Below, in pieces: positions 6,880-14,826 of a stretch of DNA of 51,543 bases. Position numbers and translations under genes: made by a program. Every line of letters starts with the position of its first letter. The stretch's first letter is position 1. Source of the DNA: Chthoniobacterales bacterium (lineage in GTDB: Bacteria; Verrucomicrobiota; Verrucomicrobiia; Chthoniobacterales; UBA6821); contig JAIEQF010000015.1 of assembly GCA_019747895.1 (NCBI GenBank), positions 1-51,543 of the forward strand. Direction: 5' to 3'. The notes beneath the pieces are model-generated. The model was given only the letters and a program-made list of their open reading frames with translations, did not search any database and was not told the DNA's origin.

Positions 6880-8871
6880 CTAACCTATCTGAGATCGCAT
6901 CCGAGCAAAAGCATCCCCTACATCCTCCTCTTCGAGCGGTTGTGAAAGAATTGCCTCCATGCTTCCCTGCTCCACACCTTCTCCTGCCATTTCCAAAAGA
7001 AAAGGGCTAGGCTTACAAGAAATAACGCCTCCAAATTTCTTCCGCGTGCGGCAATGAGTAATTGTTAGCGTTTTTCTCGCACGTGTGATCCCGACATAGC
7101 AAAGTCGTCGTTCCTCATCGACCGTTCCTTCCTGCTTAGAACGCTCATGCGGCAACAAGCCATCTTCAAGACCGACCAAATAAACATGAGAAAATTCCAA
7201 GCCTTTTGCGGCATGTAGCGTGATGAGCGTAACACCGTCACTCACTTCTTCCTCTTCCTCTTTTTCACGCTGTAGGAGCATGTTATCAAGAAAACCTTGC
7301 ATTCCTTCTCGTGGGCTTCTCTGGCAATAACCAGTAAGACTCTGCAATAACTCTCGAACATTATTTTCGCGAGCATCAGCCTCTTCTTCTTTTTTACAAC
7401 TCTTCCGGAGGTCATTATAATAACCAACCTCCTTTAACAACTCTCCAAGCAAGGCCCCCGGATCGTGTCCTGGCGTCTGCAAGCGAATTTTTAAGGCTTC
7501 CCATTCTTCCGAAAAGCGTTGGATTGCTTCTTGAACTTTGGTAGAAAAATCATCGTGCGCTCCTGGCTGTTGCAATATTTGAAAAAGAGTTTTCTTTTGT
7601 TGCACTGAAACTTCCATCAATCGTTGAAGCGAGATTTTTCCTACACCTCGCGGCGGCGTGGTCAGAACTCTCAAGAGCGCCGCATCATCATCGGGATTGA
7701 GCAGTGCACTTAAGTACGCCATGACATCTTTAATTTCACGGCGGTCAAAAAAACTTTTCCCTCCGACAACGCGATAAGGAATTTTTCTCTCTCGCAGCGC
7801 TGTCTCAAAAAGTCGCGCTTGCGCATTCATGCGATAAAGAACTGCAAACTGATTCCATGACTGTTCCCTTTTTCGTTCTAAAATTTCATCAGCAATAAAT
7901 TCGGCTTCATTGGTATCGTCACTGCTACTCAAGACGCGCACAGGCTCTCCCTCTTTTTCATTACTCCAAAGATTTTTTTTGCGACGACGCGTATTGTTTT
8001 TAATAAGACGATTCGCCGTTGATAAAATCAAATCAGTGCTGCGATAGTTCTGCTCGAGCGTGATGATTTCAGGATCAGGAAAAGCATGTTCAAACTCCAT
8101 CAAGTGCGCACTCTCCGCGCCACGCCATCCATAAATACTTTGATCATCATCGCCCACCACGCAGAGGTTGATGGGATCGCTCACCAAGTGGGTGATCAAT
8201 TCCATTTGCAGCCGATTGGTATCTTGAAATTCATCGATCAAGATGAAGCGATATCGCTCTTGCCAACGAGCTCTCGCTTCAGGGTGATGCGACAGCAAAT
8301 TCCGTGCTTGCAATAACAGATCATCAAAGTCCATCGCATTGAGTGTCCGCAACTCTTCTTGATAACGAGCAAAGAGGCTTCCTAATGCTGTTCCAGTCTC
8401 CTCAGGAAATGCAGAGCCTAAATTTTTCGCTTTGCTAATAATATTTTTTGCAAGATCAGGATTGATCGGATCTTTTTGATCATGAATACGACTTGCTATT
8501 TTTTTGATCAGTCCCATCTGATCGGATTCATCGAAGATACTAAAATTTTCTTTGTACCCCAAAAGACTTGCATCACAACGCAGCAGCCGCACACAGAGAG
8601 AATGAAAGGTGCATAGCGTCATCGCCTTTGCCTGCTGGGAAGTCAGAGCCGCTGCTATGCGCTCTCGCATCTCACGCGCAGCTTTATTGGTAAAAGTTAC
8701 TGCTAAAATTGAAGCAGGATCGACGCCCTGCGAGACCAACCAAGCAATACGAGCTGTGAGCACTCGCGTCTTTCCAGTGCCAGCGCCAGCGAGAATGAGC
8801 AGCGCTCCTTCAGGGTGCGTCGCCGCGCGATATTGTTCGGGATTGAGATCAAAAAGACGAAAGTTACTCAT
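6880..8871 (-). CDS. UvrD/PcrA-type superfamily 1 DNA helicase
   Basis: A 663-residue ATP-dependent 3'-5' DNA helicase of the UvrD/Rep/PcrA group. Visible motifs, in order, are the Q-motif LNPEQYRAA, Walker A GAGTGKTRVLTARI, motif Ia TFTNKAAREMRERI, Walker B LIDEFQDTNRLQ, GDDDQSIYGWRGAE (III), QNYRS (IV), TLHAAKGLEFSHVYLVG (V) and EERRLCYVGITRAR (VI). The tail after motif VI is short, ending in FARMRSQIG. ATG 8871 (MSNFRLFDLN) is preferred to the upstream frame because it sits just before the Q-motif. pcrA or uvrD would be reasonable names, but which one cannot be settled here. It follows purN on the same strand, separated by a long hairpin. Confidence 0.96.
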   Translation of the reverse strand: MSNFRLFDLNPEQYRAATHPEGALLILAGAGTGKTRVLTARIAWLVSQGVDPASILAVTFTNKAAREMRERIAAALTSQQAKAMTLCTFHSLCVRLLRCDASLLGYKENFSIFDESDQMGLIKKIASRIHDQKDPINPDLAKNIISKAKNLGSAFPEETGTALGSLFARYQEELRTLNAMDFDDLLLQARNLLSHHPEARARWQERYRFILIDEFQDTNRLQMELITHLVSDPINLCVVGDDDQSIYGWRGAESAHLMEFEHAFPDPEIITLEQNYRSTDLILSTANRLIKNNTRRRKKNLWSNEKEGEPVRVLSSSDDTNEAEFIADEILERKREQSWNQFAVLYRMNAQARLFETALRERKIPYRVVGGKSFFDRREIKDVMAYLSALLNPDDDAALLRVLTTPPRGVGKISLQRLMEVSVQQKKTLFQILQQPGAHDDFSTKVQEAIQRFSEEWEALKIRLQTPGHDPGALLGELLKEVGYYNDLRKSCKKEEEADARENNVRELLQSLTGYCQRSPREGMQGFLDNMLLQREKEEEEEVSDGVTLITLHAAKGLEFSHVYLVGLEDGLLPHERSKQEGTVDEERRLCYVGITRARKTLTITHCRTRKKFGGVISCKPSPFLLEMAGEGVEQGSMEAILSQPLEEEDVGDAFARMRSQIG

Positions 8872-8890
8872 GAAAAAATGAAGAAAAGAG

Positions 8891-8966
8891 AATAGCCACA
8901 AAAGAACACAAAGGACACAAAAGAAAAATAAATTCCTTGTGTTCTTTGTGTTCTTTTGTGGCTATT
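8891..8966 (-). terminator. 30-bp stem-loop after purN, possible terminator
   Basis: Arms 8891-8920 and 8937-8966 pair over 30 bases with one mismatch, built from the repeated CACAAAGGA/CACAAAAGAA words found elsewhere in this window. The right arm contains the purN stop codon. It could terminate purN transcription or simply be a member of the window's intergenic inverted-repeat class. Confidence 0.6.
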
Positions 8967-9573
8967 TATATTTTTTTGAGGCTATTAAATCTTTTGAAAA
9001 CTGATTGACGATGCGCGGGTACAGCTCATGCTCCGCTTGTTGAATGCGTGCATGTACCATTTCTGGAGTGTCCTCTGGAAAAACAGGAACACGAGATTGC
9101 CCTAAAATTTTTCCCGTATCAATTCCTTCATCCACGAGATGCACCGTACAACCCGTCTCGGCAACATGCGCCTCATGCGCTTGTTTCCATGCAGCCAAGC
9201 CCGGAAATTGAGGCAAGAGAGAAGGATGAATGTTGAGAATACGCCCTGGAAAGGCCTTCAATAGAGGCTCCTTGACTATACGCATAAACCCTGCGAGAGC
9301 GACAAAATCAACTTGTGCAGCTTGAAGATGAGCGACCATCTCCTGTTCGATGGCCTCGCTCAATTTTGTTTTAAAGGGGCCAGGCTCTACAAATCGTGAT
9401 TGAATTTTGAATTGATCCGCTAGTTTTAAAATACCAGCGTCAGCAACATCAGAAAGTACCATCACTGGCTCGTAATAGCATGACTTGCTACGAGCGGCTT
9501 CAACAAGAACTTGAAAGTTAGATCCCTTCCCTGAGCCAAGAATTCCTAGGCGAAGAGGAGAAGAAGAATTCAC
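8962..9573 (-). CDS. purN: phosphoribosylglycinamide formyltransferase
   Basis: A 203-residue GAR transformylase of purine synthesis, which transfers formyl from 10-formyl-THF to GAR. The N-terminal nucleotide-binding loop is LGSGKGSNF. The catalytic triad is visible as Asn114 and His116 in NIHPSLLPQF and Asp152 in DEGIDTGKI. Length is normal. No other pur gene is adjacent. The stop codon lies in the arm of the downstream hairpin. Confidence 0.96.
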   Translation of the reverse strand: MNSSSPLRLGILGSGKGSNFQVLVEAARSKSCYYEPVMVLSDVADAGILKLADQFKIQSRFVEPGPFKTKLSEAIEQEMVAHLQAAQVDFVALAGFMRIVKEPLLKAFPGRILNIHPSLLPQFPGLAAWKQAHEAHVAETGCTVHLVDEGIDTGKILGQSRVPVFPEDTPEMVHARIQQAEHELYPRIVNQFSKDLIASKKYK

Positions 9574-9594
9574 AGGGATAGAAGCAGAATAAAA

Positions 9595-9766
9595 AAAATT
9601 AACCGCAAAGAACGCAAAGAGTTGAGAAAAAAAATTGATTGATTCTTTAAAAATCGAGCTGCTTTGTGCTCATGTGCTAAATACTATACTCTAATCAAAG
9701 TTGAGTGAACAAGCCACGGACAGGTTTTTTCCTTGCGCTTTCTTTGCGTTCTTTGCGGTTAATTTT
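9595..9766. repeat. 26-bp perfect inverted repeat pair of GCAAAGAAC words
   Basis: 9595-9620 (contains TTAACCGCAAAGAACGCAAA) is perfectly complementary to 9741-9766. The 120 enclosed bases have no gene. It occupies the gap between purN and rpmA, both on the minus strand, and resembles the pair at 31252-31326 in sequence. Confidence 0.8.
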
Positions 9767-9781
9767 CTTCTTTCCTTGTTG

Positions 9782-10033
9782 CTACGCAACAAGTGGCTCT
9801 ACATTCACACGCCGACCTGCACGATCAAAACGAACTCTTCCTTCAATGAGAGAAAAAATTGTGTAATCACGTCCAAGACCTACATTGCGTCCAGGAAGAA
9901 ATTTCGTTCCGCGTTGACGGATGATGATATTGCCTGCCAAGACTACTTGATCGCCAAATTTTTTAACACCAAGTCGCTTACTGTGACTATCGCGTCCGTT
10001 CTTAACACTTCCTTGTCCTTTCTTATGGGCCAT
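9782..10033 (-). CDS. rpmA: 50S ribosomal protein L27
   Basis: An 83-residue L27 beginning [19 protein letters not shown], the form without an N-terminal prepeptide, so no cleavage is needed to place the tail near the peptidyl-transferase centre. The [11 protein letters not shown] and GRDYTIFSL motifs are present. It follows rplU by 27 bases, the usual L21-L27 pair; obg is not adjacent. No Shine-Dalgarno sequence precedes the ATG. Confidence 0.98.
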   Translation of the reverse strand: MAHKKGQGSVKNGRDSHSKRLGVKKFGDQVVLAGNIIIRQRGTKFLPGRNVGLGRDYTIFSLIEGRVRFDRAGRRVNVEPLVA

Positions 10034-10060
10034 AACATTAAATAGGTTTAAAAATAAAAT

Positions 10061-10378
10061 TTATTTTGCTGCAATCGAGGTGATCTTCAATTTGGTTAAT
10101 TGACGACGATGCCCAACTGTGCGGTGATATCCTTTACGGCGACGAAACTTAAAAGCGATTACTTTTTCACCCTTCCATTGCTCGACCACTTCAGCTTTAA
10201 CAGAAGCTTGGTCAACAAAAGGAGCTCCGATGCTGACTTTGTCACCATCTGCAATCATTAAGATATCGTTAAAGGTTGTCGATTCACCTGCCTCTAAAGC
10301 AAGCTTCTCGACATCGAGAATGTCTCCTTCAGCAACACGATATTGTTTGCCACCTGTTTGAATAATTGCGTAAGCCAT
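10061..10378 (-). CDS. rplU: 50S ribosomal protein L21
   Basis: A 105-residue L21. The start at ATG 10378 (MAYAIIQTGGKQYRV) is the conserved N terminus; the longer open frame upstream is leader sequence. The C-terminal signature FKFRRRKGYHRTVGHRRQLT, which contacts 23S rRNA, is present. It is first gene of the L21-L27 unit. The leader contains quasi-tandem GTTCGTAGTTGGTA words. Confidence 0.98.
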   Translation of the reverse strand: MAYAIIQTGGKQYRVAEGDILDVEKLALEAGESTTFNDILMIADGDKVSIGAPFVDQASVKAEVVEQWKGEKVIAFKFRRRKGYHRTVGHRRQLTKLKITSIAAK

Positions 10379-10386
10379 ATAAATTA

Positions 10387-10670
10387 GTTCGTAGTTCGTA
10401 GTTGGTAGTTCGCAGAAAATTTCATGAGACAATTTGCAAACTACCAGCTCCCTCAAATTCAACCTAAATCGGTTGAAGGGGAGATAAGATGGCATGGATT
10501 TCATTTCGGGGCAACAAAAAAATTTTATATCTTGCGAAAAAGAAAACTCTCATTATGATTGGCTGCTCTCTTCAACATTCGTTATGTGCAGTTAGTTGTT
10601 GATAACAACATCATCTCTCCTTAAAGAGCGAGGGTAGTTATTACAAACTGCGATTACGAAGTAGTTTCTT
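10387..10670. other. intergenic region between rplU and tRNA-Leu
   Basis: About 290 bases separate the divergent rplU and tRNA-Leu. They contain tandem GTAGTTCGTAGTTGGTAGTT words near 10387-10412, with an imperfect complement near 10437-10452, and a short GTTGTT-GAT-AACAAC inverted repeat at 10595-10609. Promoters for both directions must lie here, but I cannot place them with confidence. Confidence 0.4.
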
Positions 10671-10754
10671 GCTCGGGTGGTGAAATGGCAGACACGTGCG
10701 TTTAAGGGGCGCATGCCGAAAGGCATGAGGGTTCGAGTCCCTCCCCGAGCACCA
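10671..10754 (+). tRNA. tRNA-Leu, anticodon AAG by stem alignment
   Basis: A full class II tRNA. The acceptor stem GCTCGGG pairs with CCCGAGC, the D arm is GTGAAATGGCAGAC, the variable-arm hairpin is TGCC-GAAA-GGCA, the T arm GAGGG-TTCGAGT-CCCTC, and CCA is encoded (10752-10754). The long variable arm and GACAC before the anticodon stem match bacterial tRNA-Leu. Pairing TGCGT (10697-10701) with GCGCA (10709-10713) leaves the loop TTAAGGG and anticodon AAG at 10704-10706, reading CUU or CUY codons. A one-base shift would give TAA but creates a G-G mismatch closing the loop. Confidence 0.93.
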
Positions 10755-10766
10755 TAGAGGTTTTTT

Positions 10767-11486
10767 ATGACTAGCATCTCTCATCAAGAGCAACAAAAAA
10801 TCTGGGATAAAGAGCACCTCAATCCTCACTTGCTACTGCCGATGCATGCCCAAGAGGCTTCTAGTGGAGTTATTCAATTTTGGGAATGGCTCCGAGATAA
10901 ACAGGAGAGTCTTCATGGCATCGAAATGGGATGCGGCAAGGGCAGAAATAGTATCTGGCTAGCACAGCAAGGAATAACAATGACCGGGTTTGATTTTTCT
11001 CCAGTTGCTATCGCTGAGGCCAAACAACGGAGTCATCTCGCTGGAATCGATAAAAATATTACTCTCTTAGTTCATGACGCCATCACAACATGGCCTTTTA
11101 AAAATGAATCATTCGATATTGCAATTGACTGCTTTGCCTCTACCGATATTGAATCTGCCACAGGTCGTCACTTTGCACGGGATGAATTTCGCCGCCTCTT
11201 AAAACCTGATGGGTACTTGATGGTCTATACTCTTTCTACGGAAGATCGTTTTCATCAGAGCTTGTTAGAAAAATTTTCTACTGAGGAAAAAAATGCTTTT
11301 CTTCATCCTACTACAGGAAAATTTGAAAAGGTTTTTGATCGCGAAGAATTGCTCGATTTTTATTGCGACTGGAATCTGATTGAAGAAAGGAGAATTGATA
11401 AAGTCGCTACTTTTTTTGACAAGGAGTATCTTTGCCGTCACTTTTGGATGATCTTTCAACCTAAAAAACAGGTGTCTGTTCAGTAG
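10767..11486 (+). CDS. class I SAM-dependent methyltransferase
   Basis: A 239-residue methyltransferase. Motif I for S-adenosylmethionine binding is IEMGCGKGRNSIWLAQQG (about 51-68), followed by the acidic motif II FDFSPVAI and a motif IV-like SFDIAIDCFA. A post-I LLKPDGYLMVYTLS segment completes the Rossmann core. The substrate cannot be deduced. The ATG lies 12 bases after the tRNA-Leu CCA end on the same strand, so both may share a transcript. Confidence 0.88.
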   Translation: MTSISHQEQQKIWDKEHLNPHLLLPMHAQEASSGVIQFWEWLRDKQESLHGIEMGCGKGRNSIWLAQQGITMTGFDFSPVAIAEAKQRSHLAGIDKNITLLVHDAITTWPFKNESFDIAIDCFASTDIESATGRHFARDEFRRLLKPDGYLMVYTLSTEDRFHQSLLEKFSTEEKNAFLHPTTGKFEKVFDREELLDFYCDWNLIEERRIDKVATFFDKEYLCRHFWMIFQPKKQVSVQ

Positions 11487-11623
11487 CGTGGGCAGCAGAG
11501 ACATTCGACCTTCTGTAGAGGGACAATGCCTTATAGAGAAGCTGGCCAGTGCGGCAAACGGATATGTTGCGTTAAAAGAATGTTTCTTCTCAACAGCCGT
11601 GTCAGCCGGACTCAACAGCTACT

Positions 11624-12169
11624 TTAGCAGCCGCTCAACCCCTCAATTTTCCTCATGAGTTCCTCACGACTCCGCAACGCTCGCTGCAGCAATCCTTCTA
11701 ATGCAACAAGAGCCGGTTGCGATGGGTCGTAGATGCCAAGAGCTTTGGCAAGCTCTTTCTCAAAATGCTCGACAGCTCGACGACTTGGCATTTGTTGTTG
11801 TAAAAAAAGAAGCGCTCGTCTCAGTAGCTCAAAAATTTCGGGCGCTGGATGCAGTGGCTCCAAGACGAGATCACAAAGTTCCGAAAAATAAGACGCCGCT
11901 AAGAGCGTGAGATAACGAGCCGGAAGAAGATTCCAAGAGGGAGACGGAACCACCTCTGTCAAAGATTGAAGATCATTTTTTTTGCTGAGCGTGAAACTAA
12001 TTTCGCCTTCACTAAAAAGATCAAGTCTGCCCGCCAAGCCGCCCCCTTGCTTCATCGCGCTACGCGCGGTCGTTTTGACTTTACCATATTCTTCCGTCAA
12101 CCAAACAATCACAAAACTTGTTTCTGAAAATCGATAGCGTCGTAATAAAATCGCTCTAGTTTGGTGCAT
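11624..12169 (-). CDS. recO: DNA repair protein RecO, short form
   Basis: A 181-residue RecO-like protein that would help load RecA in the RecFOR pathway. The N-terminal OB fold is clear: RAILLRRYRFSETSFVIVWLTEEYGKVK followed by a basic stretch and GRLDLFSEGEISF. The helical second half (YFSELCDLVLEPLHPAPEIFELLRRAL) fits RecO but ends early. Usual RecO proteins are about 230-250 residues and often have a C-terminal Cys motif, absent here. Either a natural short form or a truncated 3' end; the 137 bases downstream show no RecO-like continuation in any frame. Confidence 0.82.
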   Translation of the reverse strand: MHQTRAILLRRYRFSETSFVIVWLTEEYGKVKTTARSAMKQGGGLAGRLDLFSEGEISFTLSKKNDLQSLTEVVPSPSWNLLPARYLTLLAASYFSELCDLVLEPLHPAPEIFELLRRALLFLQQQMPSRRAVEHFEKELAKALGIYDPSQPALVALEGLLQRALRSREELMRKIEGLSGC

Positions 12170-12178
12170 GCTCGAAGC

Positions 12179-12209
12179 AGGTTACAGGCTACAGGTTACA
12201 GGCTACAGG
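12179..12209. repeat. tandem 14-bp repeat AGGTTACAGGCTAC
   Basis: Two perfect consecutive units plus a partial third lie just upstream of the recO start. The same words (GGTTACAGG, GGTTGCAGG) recur at 15390-15410 and 43071-43087, and in complement at 49290-49310. Confidence 0.7.
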
Positions 12210-12236
12210 AAAAACTGAAGTTACTTTTTTCTTTCA

Positions 12237-12265
12237 GCGCAGCCTAGTTGACTCAAACTCAAACT
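12237..12265. repeat. 29-bp dispersed repeat, copy 1
   Basis: GCGCAGCCTAGTTGACTCAA and the following AACTCAAACT-type words match 17185-17213 at 27 of 29 bases. Here the CTCAAACT words continue to 12280. Confidence 0.75.
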
Positions 12266-12280
12266 TCAAACACTCAAACT

Positions 12281-12299
12281 CTAGCTGCGAAGCAGCTAG
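12281..12299 (-). terminator. hairpin overlapping the FGE-like stop codon
   Basis: CTAGCTGC-GAA-GCAGCTAG is a perfect 8-bp stem with a 3-base loop that includes the TAG stop at 12296-12298. No U-run follows, so termination activity is uncertain. Confidence 0.45.
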
Positions 12300-14134
12300 T
12301 TCATTGGCGCCGCAATACGAAAACCTGTATCTATTTGCCCTGCAAAAAAGAACCTATTATTTTCTTTTTTGAGATCAGAACATGGTGATCGAAAAGATCC
12401 TCCTCGACCTTGTATTTTGACCATTCCAAAAAAAGACATCGTCGTGCTATTCCACTCCCAAATATTTCCTCCCATATCATAGGCTCCATAATAACTCTTA
12501 GTCCGCTTAAAAAGATCTACAGGCGTCAGACTAGAAGCAGCATAAAGCGTCCCCGTAGTAGCATTATTATAATTAGCTTGATCCCCCTCTCCTCCAATAG
12601 TGTTACCAGGAACAACGCCGCTTTCCGTCGGATAGTCATGATATCCTCCGCTGCCATTATAATAAGCGGCCTTGTACCATTGGTCTTCACTCGGAATATA
12701 ATATTGAGCGTTTTCATTAACCGGGACTGGAGGATTATCTACAGAAGGACGCAGCCCATGCAACGTGTAAGCCCCTGTCTCGGTTGTGCTATCATCTTCA
12801 TTTCCCTCACGACACCCATTTTGAATCCAATTACAAAAACGTGCCGCATCAAACCAGCTCACATGGTTGATAGGAAAATTTTTTCTTCCTGGTTTTACCG
12901 AATAATAAAAATGTCCTGCAATAGGGGTGCAATTAATCGATCCATTGATGGGATCATTTTGTATCCATGGACTATAGAGGCCATAAGGATCGCTGTTGCT
13001 TGCAACACTGTTAAGAAAAATCTTAAACTGCTCTGCCGTGATCGGATATTTTCCAATCTTAAAAACATCGTTGACAGCACCGTGTCCCGTTGCTGAATCA
13101 GGAGGATTGCCAGGATCTCCCACCACGACCCAAGAAAGGGTGAGGCGTTCTTGTCGTTTTGCAACCCGAAATCCAATGGCGCTCGTTTCTGAGGAAAAAC
13201 TATTCGTCGCGTTCCGGCATGTAGATTCCAAACTAGAAACCCCAAACTCTTTACTCCAAGCGCCTCCTCGGACCACCTGAAAATCGGGATCAATGCTTGC
13301 GCGATCTGCATCAACCCATTCAAAAACATTTCCTCCCATATCGTAAGTCCCGTAATACCCAGCAGAATTAGTAAAGGTATTAACAGGCGTGAGAAAGGGT
13401 GCGCTGCTCTTGGAATGGGTTTCTTGAGTAATTAATTCTCCATACCAATTTTTTACGGTTTTAACAATAAAGACATTAGCATTGTTGGTCCTATTTTTTC
13501 CTATGATGCTGTTGTCAGGGTCAATATTATGCTGCGTCGGATAGATCCAATATCCAGCATTCATCCCACCTCCTTTGTAATAGGCTGCCTTATACCATTG
13601 ATCTTCGGAAGGAAGAAACCAAGCAGCATCTTTTGCTACTGGAACAACCCCTCCCATGAATCCATCTAAGTTGTAAGCTCCACGCTCTGTCGTGTCTGGG
13701 CCCTCACTTCCTTCGGGTTGATCATTGTGCAACCAGTTGCAAAAGCGAGCCGCAGAGGACCAGTCAACATAGGTAATGGGAAAATCATCAGCTCCTTTAA
13801 TCGTTTTAAAAAGATAACATTTATGACTTGAGTCATAAGTTTGCTGAATACTCGCTACGTTTGGGTCTGTGCCCATTTGTGGGTTATAGAGACTATAGGG
13901 ATCGGAATATTTCGCTACAGCATTGAGAAAAGAACAATATTGCATCGCGGTAACTTCTGTCCTCCCAATTCGATAGCCATCTTTCACTGCTCCATAACCA
14001 GTCAATGGATCAGCAACATTATTCGTATCTCCCACAGGAACTGTTTCAATAAAAACATAAGCTGCAGCAAGGTTACTATTTACTCCAAGAATGATCGCTA
14101 AAATGATCATCGGTCTCAGCAAAAAATATTTCAT
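12296..14134 (-). CDS. secreted protein with two tandem FGE/SUMF1-like domains
   Basis: A 612-residue protein from ATG 14134. Signal peptide MKYFLLRPMIILAIILG ends near NLAAA. Two homologous C-type-lectin-like FGE-sulfatase domains follow (about 30-330 and 340-612). Each opens with a PVGD or VVGD phrase and GHGAV/GYGAV, then ITYVDWSSAARFCNWL or INHVSWFDAARFCNWI, PSEDQWYKAAYY, YDMGGN-(V/I)-(F/W)-EW and a closing RGG-(A/S)-(W/F)...GFR. The paired active-site cysteines of true formylglycine-generating enzymes are not seen; each domain has one Cys in that region. A structural or binding role is therefore likelier than sulfatase maturation. It follows the PAP2 gene by 8 bases. Confidence 0.9.
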   Translation of the reverse strand: MKYFLLRPMIILAIILGVNSNLAAAYVFIETVPVGDTNNVADPLTGYGAVKDGYRIGRTEVTAMQYCSFLNAVAKYSDPYSLYNPQMGTDPNVASIQQTYDSSHKCYLFKTIKGADDFPITYVDWSSAARFCNWLHNDQPEGSEGPDTTERGAYNLDGFMGGVVPVAKDAAWFLPSEDQWYKAAYYKGGGMNAGYWIYPTQHNIDPDNSIIGKNRTNNANVFIVKTVKNWYGELITQETHSKSSAPFLTPVNTFTNSAGYYGTYDMGGNVFEWVDADRASIDPDFQVVRGGAWSKEFGVSSLESTCRNATNSFSSETSAIGFRVAKRQERLTLSWVVVGDPGNPPDSATGHGAVNDVFKIGKYPITAEQFKIFLNSVASNSDPYGLYSPWIQNDPINGSINCTPIAGHFYYSVKPGRKNFPINHVSWFDAARFCNWIQNGCREGNEDDSTTETGAYTLHGLRPSVDNPPVPVNENAQYYIPSEDQWYKAAYYNGSGGYHDYPTESGVVPGNTIGGEGDQANYNNATTGTLYAASSLTPVDLFKRTKSYYGAYDMGGNIWEWNSTTMSFFGMVKIQGRGGSFRSPCSDLKKENNRFFFAGQIDTGFRIAAPMN

Positions 14135-14142
14135 ATAAATTT

Positions 14143-14826
14143 CTATTTCATCAATCGCTCTACCGAACAAGACGACCGATTTTCTGTATAATACCACAAA
14201 CACCAAGATATCCCTATAGCCACAAAAAATGCCGCGAGCAAGTCAGAAGGATGATGCGCCCCCAGCAAGAGTCTTGATCCCGCCACGCTCACAGCAAGCA
14301 TCATGGCCATCGCTCCCCACGCAGGACTTGCCAACAAAATCACCGTTGCAAAACCGACAGCAGTTGCTGTATGACCCGAAGGAAAGCTATTAAATTCAGA
14401 AGTTCCAATCGTCCATTTCCCTGCATGACAAGGACCATACCAATGTTGCTCGGCCACCCGCGGGCGCGTACGTCCCGTTGTTAAGCGCAATGTATTGACG
14501 AGCCCTCCAGCTAATGTCGAAGCCACCATAGCGCATAAAAAAATCTTTTGCCATCGAGGAGACCTCCGATACCGAGCTACAAGAAATCCCATTACCCCAA
14601 AAAACATCAACTCTGGCCAATCACCATACCGACTCACGGCTGCCACTATTTTTTTTGTTAAAGACTCGTTCCATGTTGGACCTTGCATGTTCACAATAGC
14701 AAGACGCACGGGACCATCAGCAATAAACGCTAACTTCAGGGCGATGATAAAAAAACAAAACAGGAAAAAAATCGTGATGACTTTTCTTTTTTTTTCTATC
14801 GTTTTATCCATGGTGTTCTTTTCCAT
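14143..14826 (-). CDS. PAP2-family membrane phosphatase
   Basis: A 227-residue integral membrane phosphatase, probably acting on lipid phosphates or undecaprenyl pyrophosphate. Catalytic motifs are RLTTGRTRPR (KxxxxxxRP form with Arg for Lys), PSGHT and SRLLLGAHHPSD. About six hydrophobic helices are visible. Two close ATGs exist: 14826 and 14811; the second has a purine-rich GGAAAAG six bases before it and may be the true start. The 5' end overlaps the thioredoxin-like gene by 31 bases, and the FGE-like gene follows at once, suggesting a three-gene minus-strand unit. Confidence 0.92.
   Translation of the reverse strand: MEKNTMDKTIEKKRKVITIFFLFCFFIIALKLAFIADGPVRLAIVNMQGPTWNESLTKKIVAAVSRYGDWPELMFFGVMGFLVARYRRSPRWQKIFLCAMVASTLAGGLVNTLRLTTGRTRPRVAEQHWYGPCHAGKWTIGTSEFNSFPSGHTATAVGFATVILLASPAWGAMAMMLAVSVAGSRLLLGAHHPSDLLAAFFVAIGISWCLWYYTENRSSCSVERLMK

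Noticed and set aside
11485-11658. Possible small protein-like frame after the methyltransferase
   Set aside because: No start codon in a good position, and it overlaps the 3' end of recO; not listed as a gene, only as a finding.
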